Assembly: GCF_002104995.1 (NCBI RefSeq)
Contig: NW_024468257.1
Coordinates: forward strand, 1-64,000
Origin: Linderina pennispora
Taxonomy: Eukaryota; Kickxellomycota; Kickxellomycetes; Kickxellales; Kickxellaceae
Direction of reading: 5' to 3'
DNA: 64,000 nt
The translations under genes and the position numbers were made by a program. This document shows positions 56,482 to 64,000 of the stretch, piece by piece; the first letter of the stretch is position 1; each line of letters starts with the position of its first letter. The notes under the pieces are model-generated. The model was not told the origin of the DNA, did no database searches, and was given only the letters and a program-made list of their open reading frames with translations.

Positions 56482-58176
56482 ATGAACACTTGCAATGAGC
56501 AGGACGACGACAAAGACACAGGGGTGAGCACAGACGGGTCCCTGCAGCGACAGTTCCATAACCACGCAGGCGAGCGGTCGCGGCTCTGCACCGACCCGAG
56601 CTCGGAGCTATTCGACGAGAGCAACCCGCGGATCCAGCGGGACATCATCCGGCTAATCGCACAGTACCTTGACACGCAAGGGTATGCGGCAACCAAAGTG
56701 ACATTGTACGACGAGGCGAACGTCAAGCAGCGGCAGGAGGGCGAGTACATCTCGGATGTGGTTCGGCTGCGGGCGGCGGTTCTGGACGGCGAGTGGGCGG
56801 AGGCCGAGCGGCTGTGCAGCGGCGCGCACTTGCAGGACAAGAAGCAGATTCTGTATAATGTGTACAAGCAGCGGTACCTGGAGCTGATTGACGACGGCGA
56901 GCCGCAAAAGGCGTTTGCCCTGCTGATGAAGCATCTGAAGGCATTGGAGGCGCAGCAGGCGTTTGCGGGCGAGTTCCGCGACCTGTGCTATCTCTTGACG
57001 GCCAAGTCGATAGCGGATGCGCCGGCGTTCCGTAACTGGGACGGGATAGCGTCGGCGCGCGAGCGGCTGGCCGAATACCTGCAGAGCATCCTGGAGTTTG
57101 AGATCACAGGGCGGGAGCGGCTGGCCATGCCAATGCAGCCGAACCGGCTCTTGCATCTGCTGCGGCAGGCGGTCGCGTACCAGATCGAGTCGTGCGAGTA
57201 CCACGCCGAGTCGGTGCCCCAGGTGCCGACGCTCTTGGCGGACTATGCGCCCGAGACGGTGCCGAATTCGGCATACCGGCAGTTCGCCGGCCACCTGGGC
57301 AATGTCAAGTGTGCGGCGTGGGCGGGCGAGGCGGGCCGGTATCTGGCGTCGGGCTCCAGCGACAACACGGTCAGGGTATGGGACACGGACAGCGGCGAGT
57401 GCCGCGCAATCCTGAAGGGCCACGGGTCGCGCATCTGGGACGTGTGCGCGGACCGGCGCGGCGACCGAGTGTTCAGCGCATCGGGCGACGGCTCGGTGCG
57501 CGTGTGGGACATCCGGGATCTGGCCAAGCCGCAGTGCGTGGCGGTGGTGAATGGCGTGGGCGATGTGTACAGCGTGGGGCTGAATGCAGCGGAAACGCAC
57601 GTGATCATGGCCGGCTACGACCGCGCGGTGCGCGTCTACGACCTGGCGGCGCAGCGCACGGTGCAGCGCCTGGTGGGCCACGAGCTGTCGGTGGCGTCGG
57701 CGACGACCAATGCCCTGGGCAATCTGGTGGTCTCGGGGTCCAAGGACCAGACGATCAAGTTCTGGGACACCCTGTCGGGCACGTGCGTGCGGACATTGCG
57801 CAGCCACCTGGGCGAGGTCACGTCGGTGGCAGCCAACATGTCGGGCACGCTGCTGCTGTCGTCCAGCAAGGACAACTCGAACCGCCTGTGGGACCTGCGG
57901 ACGCTGAAGCGCCTGCGCCGGTACAAGGGCCACCAGAACACCAGCAAGAACTTTATCCGCGCCGGGTTCCTTGGCGAGTCGCTGGTGGTCGGCGGCAGCG
58001 AGGACGGCGTCGTGTATCTGTGGGACCGCGAGTCTGCCAGCGTCGTGCAGAGGCTCGAGGGCCATCGCGGCATCGTCTATGACGTCAAATGGAACCCCAG
58101 GCGCGGCATTCTGTGCAGTGCCAGCGATGACTGGACCGTGAAGACATGGCGCTTTGATCCGAGCACTCAGGCATAG
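56482..58176 (+). CDS. LisH-CTLH-WD40 protein (WDR26/WDR47-like)
   Basis: 564 residues. LisH (about 52-85, IQRDIIRLIAQYLDTQGYAATKVTLYDE) and CTLH (about 90-150, RAAVLDGEWAEAERLC then QRYLELIDDGEPQKAFALL) domains lead into seven WD repeats (about 275-560) with typical GH...WD spacing, for example GHLGNVKCAAWAGEAGRYLA. The strongly conserved block SGTLLLSSSKDNSNRLWDLR followed by KGHQNTSKNFIRAGF marks a widespread eukaryotic family of uncertain function. CTLH/LisH-WD40 proteins often belong to CTLH/GID ubiquitin-ligase complexes (WDR26 or Gid7 type) or to cytoskeletal complexes. It lies convergent to ARG7 with 91 bases between stops. Confidence 0.85.
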   Translation: MNTCNEQDDDKDTGVSTDGSLQRQFHNHAGERSRLCTDPSSELFDESNPRIQRDIIRLIAQYLDTQGYAATKVTLYDEANVKQRQEGEYISDVVRLRAAVLDGEWAEAERLCSGAHLQDKKQILYNVYKQRYLELIDDGEPQKAFALLMKHLKALEAQQAFAGEFRDLCYLLTAKSIADAPAFRNWDGIASARERLAEYLQSILEFEITGRERLAMPMQPNRLLHLLRQAVAYQIESCEYHAESVPQVPTLLADYAPETVPNSAYRQFAGHLGNVKCAAWAGEAGRYLASGSSDNTVRVWDTDSGECRAILKGHGSRIWDVCADRRGDRVFSASGDGSVRVWDIRDLAKPQCVAVVNGVGDVYSVGLNAAETHVIMAGYDRAVRVYDLAAQRTVQRLVGHELSVASATTNALGNLVVSGSKDQTIKFWDTLSGTCVRTLRSHLGEVTSVAANMSGTLLLSSSKDNSNRLWDLRTLKRLRRYKGHQNTSKNFIRAGFLGESLVVGGSEDGVVYLWDRESASVVQRLEGHRGIVYDVKWNPRRGILCSASDDWTVKTWRFDPSTQA

Positions 58177-58267
58177 ATCCCCCTTTAGAGTGCTATTTAT
58201 TTAGATTATTACGAGTTATCTTTACCGCCTTCATCGAGAGGGCCCGGGCAGCCGCTGCAATCCCTTC

Positions 58268-59584
58268 TCACGACCGGTAGTCGGCGTTAATCGACACGTA
58301 GTCGTGGCTCAGGTCGCACGTGTACATTCTCGCCATCTCGCTGCCCAGATTCAGCTCCACCTGCACCTTGACGTCCTCGAGCTTCAGGATCTCGGCCGCC
58401 CTGCCTTCATCCACCGGCAGCTGCGGCTCGCCCGCTTTCACCAGCTCCAGCGGGGTGGAGCCGTCGCCAGGCACGATCCGCATATCCACCTGCGTGGTAT
58501 CCAGCGGCACCCCAGCGTAGCCAACTGCGCACAGAATTCTGCCCCAGTTGGCGTCCTGCCCGTAGAACGCAGTCTTCACCAGCGCCGAGGTCGCAATAGC
58601 CGCTGCCACCTGCTTGGCATCGCCAAAGGTCCGTGCGCCATTAACCTCGACGGTGATGAACTTGGTCGCGCCCTCGCCGTCCCTGACCACCAGAGGCGCC
58701 AGCTCGGCCATGAACTCGGCCAGCTGCTGCTGGAACTCGATGAACTCCTTCGAGTCTGCGTCCGAGATCAGCTCGCTGTTGCTGGCGCCATTGGCCAGAA
58801 CCGCAATGGTGTCATTGGTGCTAGTGTCGCCGTCGATGGAGATGGCGTTGAAGGACCTGGCCACTGCATACGCCAACGCCTTGTCCAGCAGTGGCTGCGT
58901 CACCGCCGCATCCGTGCACACGGTGCCCAGCAATGTGGCCATGTTCGGGTGGATCATGCCCGCGCCCTTGGTGATCCCGGCCATGCGGATATTGCCGTGC
59001 GTGCGCGACAGCAGCTTCGGGAACGTATCCGTAGTCATATGCGCCACCGCCGCCTTCATCCAGTCATCATGCGAGCTGCCCAGCTCTTGCCGCGAGATGC
59101 CCTGGCAGATCTTGTCAATCGGCAGCTGCTGCCCGATCACGCCCGTCGACATTACCAGTGCCTTCGCTGCCTGCCCGTCCATCTGCCTGGCGCGCTCGCC
59201 GCCGGCCTCCGCCATGGCCAGCGCGTCCTTCAGGCCCTGCTTGCCCGTCACCGCATTGGCGCAGCCCGAGTTCACCACCACCACGCGCACGTCCGCGCTC
59301 CCCGCTTGGCGCGTGGAGTTCAGGAGCCCGCGGTCGTATTGCACCGGCGCCGCGCTGAACTGGTTGGTCGTGAACACCGCCGAGGCTATGGTCGGCCGGT
59401 CAGATAGAAGCATGGCCAGGTCGGGCTTGCCCGCCTTCTTGACGCCGCAGTGCGATCCGCCGGCGAAGAAGCCCTTGGGGTAGGTGCCCGTGCTGGGGAT
59501 GAACCGCTGCTTGTTTGCCGGGAACTGCTTGGCGTCGGTGCTGAAACGGCGGGCGAGGCGCTGGATGTTCCGTGCTGACAACAT
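58268..59584 (-). CDS. ARG7: Mitochondrial ornithine acetyltransferase (bifunctional ArgJ)
   Basis: 438 residues. It transfers the acetyl group from N-acetylornithine to glutamate, recycling N-acetylglutamate, and in bifunctional forms also uses acetyl-CoA. The N-terminus (MLSARNIQRLARRFSTD) is a mitochondrial presequence. Hallmarks: VVVNSGCANAVTG, MSTGVIG (145-151), the self-cleavage segment KGAGMIHPNMATLL with the nucleophile Thr217 after Ala216, SIDGDTSTNDT, and FYGQDANWGRILCAVGY. The precursor is expected to be cut into alpha and beta chains between 216 and 217. The related first-step enzyme ARG2 is 20.5 kb upstream, on the other strand. Confidence 0.96.
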   Translation of the reverse strand: MLSARNIQRLARRFSTDAKQFPANKQRFIPSTGTYPKGFFAGGSHCGVKKAGKPDLAMLLSDRPTIASAVFTTNQFSAAPVQYDRGLLNSTRQAGSADVRVVVVNSGCANAVTGKQGLKDALAMAEAGGERARQMDGQAAKALVMSTGVIGQQLPIDKICQGISRQELGSSHDDWMKAAVAHMTTDTFPKLLSRTHGNIRMAGITKGAGMIHPNMATLLGTVCTDAAVTQPLLDKALAYAVARSFNAISIDGDTSTNDTIAVLANGASNSELISDADSKEFIEFQQQLAEFMAELAPLVVRDGEGATKFITVEVNGARTFGDAKQVAAAIATSALVKTAFYGQDANWGRILCAVGYAGVPLDTTQVDMRIVPGDGSTPLELVKAGEPQLPVDEGRAAEILKLEDVKVQVELNLGSEMARMYTCDLSHDYVSINADYRS

Positions 59585-59803
59585 GGTTATGAAAAGGATG
59601 GGTAAAAAGAAAAAAGCTGGTGGACGAAGAAGAAAGAGAGAGAAATGTCAGCCGTTTGCTTATCTACATATCTCATGCAAGGAGAGACTCCAGACTGAGT
59701 TTGAGGGGCAGGGAGTGACTCACCACTCTCCTGGATTTTATGCGTTTACATCGATTGATTCTTGGAAAAAAATTGCCCTGATATCTATTTCAGCCATTGT
59801 TCC

Positions 59804-62800
59804 CTACATTACACGCGGCGAGTCATGCGGCCGCGACGGGCTGTATGGCGAGCCCGGCGCCTCTCCCTGCCCCGCCTCCCCGCCGGGCGACGACATGTCA
59901 ATCGCCAGCCGCCCCAGCACGCTGCGTCGCCAGTCCTCGGCCGTCGACGACGGCGGCTCCACATACAGAAACCCGCTCTGTTGCTTGCTGCTAGTTTCCG
60001 GCGACACATACCCGACCCCGCGGTTGCCAAAGTAATCAGCACTGCCATGCGACGATGAGCTCGAGCGCAGCGGCGGCGTCAGCGCTGCCGGCTTCACATC
60101 AAAGTACCCGGCACGCGATGTGGGCGCCGGCGTCTCGACCCCCAGAACACGCGGGGCTGTGCGCACGCTGGCGTAGTCGATCGTGCCGTGCTCGCCGATA
60201 AACGACATCTGCAGCGGGTTGCGCAGCCTCGGCACCTGCTCAGCCTCTCCTGCCTCAGCCTCAGCCATCTGCTGTGTCTCCTCCATTTCGGGCGTGGCCG
60301 CCGTATGTGTGGCCGGCTCGCTGCTGACCGTCTTTATTTCCTCGCTGTTTTGGCGGAACAGCGCGCCAATCAGCCCGCGCTTGGTCACGCCGATGGTGTT
60401 GGAGCGCTTGAGCGCCGACTCAGGCACCAGCATCGAGAGTCGGCTGCGGCTGGCCACCGAGCCGGAGCCGCTATATACGTCTATGCTGGCTCTGCCAGCG
60501 TCGCCCTCGGCCCGGTCCGCCTGCGCCATCATCACCGCCATCTCCTGCCACGCCCTCAGCATATGCGTCAAGTCACCACACGCTTCCTCGGCCACCCCGC
60601 GCGACCGGTTCCACTCGTACATGAGCCGCCCGTCCAGAATCCGCTCCAGTGCGCGTGGCCCGACCCCCAGCGCGCTCCACGCCAGTGCCTCGTGGCAGAA
60701 CACAAACTGCCGGTTCGTCTGCACCATCGTCACCCGCAGCTCGCGGAACCGCATCACCACCATGAACACGAGGTCCTGCCGAAACTCCGACGGCGGCTCG
60801 TCCGTCCACGATTCCAGCGACTGGTGGCAGGCCGAACGCTCGATCTTTTCCGGTCCCAAGTCCGTCTCCTGCATGGCCAGGATCGTGTCGATGACGCAGA
60901 AGGCTCCGGTGCGCCCGCACCCGGCGCTGCAGTGGACGATCATCGGCACTACTGGAGCCGAATCGGCCTGACGCTCGCTCTCGGCCTGCGCGCGTCGCGC
61001 CAGTTGCCGCAGCCGCAGCACGCCCAGCGGGTTGTCGGGCACGCCGTGGTCGGGCCAGCCGACGTACTGGAGATGCGTCACATGCACCGTCGCCCCCGAG
61101 GACTCGCCCGGCCTGCTGACCGCGAACCGCCTAGCCACCACGCTGGAGTCGTCCGGGTGCTCCGCCTCCGCCTCCCACGTAACCATGATATCATCATACG
61201 TCACTGTCTCCCCGACCGTCTTTGGCCAGTAGTGGTGGCATTTGGCCCGGTTGCCCTCAAACTCCTTGGTCAGCATCACGATCACGCGCGAGTGGTGCTC
61301 CCACACCATCTTCCAGAAATCATTGACTGTGTCGGGCAACGGCCCCTGCGTGGCAATGTACAGCGGCCCGTCAAAGTACGATATGTAGCTGGCGTTGACG
61401 TAGTCGCTGGCTGCGCGCTTCTGCGGGCCCGGCGACGGCGGCTCCTCCATGACCGAGTCGCTGTCCAGCGAGGACGCCATCAGAGGCCTGCCTGTGCTTT
61501 CCGCCCGCACGCTGCTGCGCTTGGCTGCCGCCTGGCCCACCTGCCATTGCCGGTTCTCCGATGGCGTCGCCAGCGTGTTGATGCTCTGCGGCCTGACACT
61601 GCTCAGCTTCAGCTTGCTGTTGAGTTTCCGTGACGCCAGCATACCCACCGCATCCACGCCAGGCTGCCCCGCCAGCTTGCCCTCTGCCTCGCCATTATTG
61701 CTCTTGGCCGCCATGTAGCTGGTTAGCCGCGCTGCCAGCGTGTTGCCCGTGGTCACCGGCCGCTTCTGCATCAAATGCTGCATGTCGGCTGGCAGCCCGG
61801 CCGGCTGGCTGGCCTTGTTGGTGCTGCGCAGCTTGACCCGGTTGCCGTCGAATGGCCAGATGTTCGTGTACCGGTTCTTTGACCCGAGCTCCAGCCCTGC
61901 CGATATTGTGAACCGGTTTTCGTTCGTCACCATGCCATTGTTCGTAATCATCGACGACATGCGCTGTGCCTCCGACATATCCACCTTCTTGAACAGCTTG
62001 AATAAAAGCTGCGCGCCTGTCTGCGGATCCGCTGCCCTGCGCAGGTACTCGGGCAGTTTCTGCAGCTGCGCGTCGGTCGGGTTGGCCTGGCTGCTGGCGG
62101 AAAAGTCTGGCGGCAGCCGCATCGCCACAATCTCTGTCGGGTTGAACCCGCCGCCAGGCGTCTGCCGCATTTTGCGCAGAAGCGGGTGGTCGTGTGTGAC
62201 GCACGATGCATTGGAGAGATCGATAACCGACGATGGGGTGTGGCCGGTCCCGGTATCGCACGACGCCTGGTGGATCTTTGAGTATCCGTCGAACCCGCCT
62301 AACGAGATTAATACAACCGCGTCGTTGGGGGGATTGGTTGTGTGAGTCGTTCATATGGAGATTAGCACATTGCGTATGTTTCGATCTGCACTAATGGGAA
62401 TCATTTGGGGGAGGGAGCCATGCAGCTCGCTCGCCGCTCCAGCTCCCCAGAGAGCCTGACTCCAGAAACTACTCTTCAGAAAAGAACTTCACTCGCTTAC
62501 CTTTGAGCACAAGCACCGGGCACGACTCGCCTGCCTCGCTCATAAACTTTTTCGCCAGCATGACCAGCGGCGACTCCTCGGACACTGTCTCCTCGGCCGT
62601 CCCCTCGCCATACAGCACCACCCACGGCCCGCCCTTCCACCCGGCCAGCCGGGCCTTCTGCTCCTCCGACAGCACAAGAATCCCCGAGATCTGCTCGACC
62701 GTCGACGACTTGCGCTTCAGCAGTGTTGTTGGCACCGACATGCTGACTGCCGTCGACACCCGCGACCTTGCGTACTGCGCTGCCCTGCGCACATCCACCA

Positions 62801-63626
62801 CCAGCCCGGGCTCTGCGCGTGCCATGCGCTCGGCAAATTCTGCTGGCTCAATAAACGTGAGCCCAGCGACCTGCTCCCCCGCCTGCATCCTCGCCGCCTG
62901 CCTTGCAGTATCGCCAGACAGCCCCGCCAACGCAAAGGGCGTCGCCGGCGGCAGCTGCAAGCTCGACGTATCCGTCTCCTGGCTCGCTACCGAGGGCGTC
63001 GGCGGCACCATCCCATTGAATCCCGCATTGACCCGTAGCCCGCTGGCAGCCAGATTGCGCGACACCAGGTCCTTGCGCAGCGAATTGATCGTCCCCGACA
63101 GATCCTTGGGCGTCGCCACATCGGAGCCGGCCGAAACCGGGTCCTGCCCGACCCCGTTCAATGTCACATACCGGTTCTGCTGGTACCCGCGCCGCATCGG
63201 CCCGGGCGTCGCCGGCGTCTTCGCCGACCACGTCGTGTGCTGCCTGGCCGGATCCCCAAACGTCATCTGGCCCGTCCGCGGCGTCTGATCCCATGCTGAC
63301 GACGAGGCGCTCGAGGGCCCGCTCAGATTCAGCTTCAGTCCGTTCGGCTTGCGCGCCCGCATGCGCTGCCCGAACGAGCTGCCCGAGCCTGTTGACGATG
63401 CGCTGCTCAGTCGGAATGGCCCCTCGGGGCTCTCCGCCGCCTTGCTGGGCGTCTCCGCCAGGGCTTCGTCCGGCGGCCCGTAGTATGAGGGTGCGCTTGC
63501 AAACGTCAAAGCAAAGCCTGTGTTGATGCCCGGCTGGCGCGGGGGCTGCTCCACTGGGTCGAAGCTGTCATGGCGCCTGCTGTCCGCAGTGCTGTCGCCC
63601 ACGCTGTGCGACAAACTCGGGTCCAT
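59804..63626 (-). CDS. Rhodanese plus protein-tyrosine phosphatase (Ptp2/Ptp3/Pyp1-type MAPK phosphatase), two exons
   Basis: Exons 63626-62501 and 62298-59804 give 1206 residues. Donor GTAAGC, acceptor TAG and a GCTAAT branch bound a 202-base intron. The join reads VLVLKG/GFDGYSKIH, completing the rhodanese end loop. Residues 1-245 are disordered; the rhodanese-like domain is about 255-400. The PTP domain follows: KNRYTNIWPFD (about 516-526), a disordered insertion of about 130 residues, DYVNASYISYFDGP, WPDHGVP (about 787) and the active site HCSAGCGRTG (about 830, with Cys831). The C-terminal 300 residues are Ser/Pro-rich. It should dephosphorylate tyrosine on stress-type MAP kinases. The first exon alone would look like a complete gene. 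Confidence 0.9.
62299..62500 (-). other. Intron of the rhodanese-PTP gene
   Basis: 202 bases, donor GTAAGC, branch GCTAAT, acceptor GTTAG. It is the longest intron resolved in the window. Confidence 0.85.
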
Positions 63627-64000
63627 GCTTTTTTGGTTGAACACAGAGAACCTCTCTCCTGCTTAATGAGCTGAAATGGGGAGCCAGAAGAGAGCGCGTA
63701 TATGCTGAAGAGAGAGAAAAGGAAAGAAGGTACGCTCAAGTAGCGAACAATAAAAAGGATGGGCTGCTGCGAAATTTGAAAGAGGCCCGATTGCCTGAAG
63801 CCAAAGAGAAATGCAAGAAAAACAAAAGAGTGTGTGGAAAGATAGCGGTGAGCAAAGGAAAAAGGGCAGGTGTGCCTGCAAAGGAGCTCGTTGAAAGAGG
63901 GGAGCTCTTGCCAGTCTGCGCACCGGCTGGTGGCACGTGATCAAGGGAAAGCTAGAGCCAGCTCGACCAAGCGCTGTGGCCATGACGATGCCATGATGTA
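63627..64000. other. Promoter/leader of the rhodanese-PTP gene
   Basis: Purine-rich on the plus strand, thus CT-rich on the coding strand from about 63660 to 63910, which is common in fungal leaders. No other gene recognised. Confidence 0.4.

Noticed and set aside
56653-58065. Long minus-strand open frame (470 codons) opposite the WD40 gene
   Set aside because: Antisense shadow; the plus frame encodes obvious WD repeats.
58304-59407. Plus-strand open frames opposite ARG7
   Set aside because: Antisense shadows; ARG7 is certain.
60188-61633. Long plus-strand open frame (481 codons) opposite the phosphatase
   Set aside because: Antisense shadow of the PTP exon; composition is His/Arg/Gln-rich and featureless.
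62469-63626. A stand-alone rhodanese protein gene
   Set aside because: Its last 12 codons are intron. The donor GTAAGC at 62500 and the phase-matched exon downstream make it the 5' part of the phosphatase.

Overview
The window looks like nuclear DNA from an early-diverging, filamentous fungus. A Kickxellomycotina/Coemansia-like genome is my best guess, and this is inference. The evidence: GC-rich coding regions in AT-rich spacers; mostly intronless genes, with a few short introns having GTRNGY-type donors and CTAAC/CTAAT branch points; a fungal gene set (N-acetylglutamate synthase and ornithine acetyltransferase, a Dal5-type permease, multicopper oxidases, Sac6-type fimbrin, a rhodanese-PTP phosphatase); and complex I subunit NDUFS4, which Saccharomyces and fission yeast lack.

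Layout. At 1-4.8 kb is a decayed HXXXD acyltransferase, a Dal5-type permease and 1.4 kb of spacer. At 4.8-23.5 kb is a dense block: very-long-chain 3-ketoacyl-CoA reductase, a degenerate SDR, a Nudix hydrolase, a 1361-residue ARM/SPRY protein, MCT-1/Tma20, NDUFS4, a giant CSC1/OSCA channel, an arrestin-like protein, a multicopper oxidase and an unknown nuclear-looking protein. At 24.4-30.7 kb are two tandem MLRQ/B12D-like microproteins, a spliced four-TM protein, a three-exon fimbrin and an RWD-RBR E3 ligase. At 30.9-35.9 kb is an orphan zone of coiled-coil and basic proteins, a decayed coiled-coil gene and unexplained open frames. At 36.0-42.4 kb are ARG2, a TBC Rab-GAP, a 30-residue membrane microprotein and a proline-rich protein. 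At 42.5-49.4 kb the region is gene-poor, with a second multicopper oxidase and a Gly/Tyr-rich secreted protein. At 49.4-64.0 kb are an F-box/LRR-like protein, an RCR-like protein, a GPI-type protein, a third microprotein paralogue, an RPA1-C/noxin-like protein, TRM10, PET117, a LisH-CTLH-WD40 protein, ARG7 and a rhodanese-tyrosine phosphatase made of two exons that otherwise look like two genes.

Genes that may work together: ARG2 and ARG7 supply the two acetyl-transfer steps of the mitochondrial arginine pathway. NDUFS4, PET117 and the MLRQ-like proteins belong to respiratory-chain biology. The arrestin, the proline-rich protein, the RCR-like protein and the noxin-like protein all carry (L/P)PxY motifs of the kind bound by Rsp5/Nedd4 WW domains. 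I saw no CRISPR array, no intact transposon, no recognisable tRNA or rRNA, and no clear new multi-gene system. The least explained parts are the 30.9-35.9 kb orphan cluster, the three-copy microprotein family and the multicopper oxidase with a shifted type 1 copper motif.
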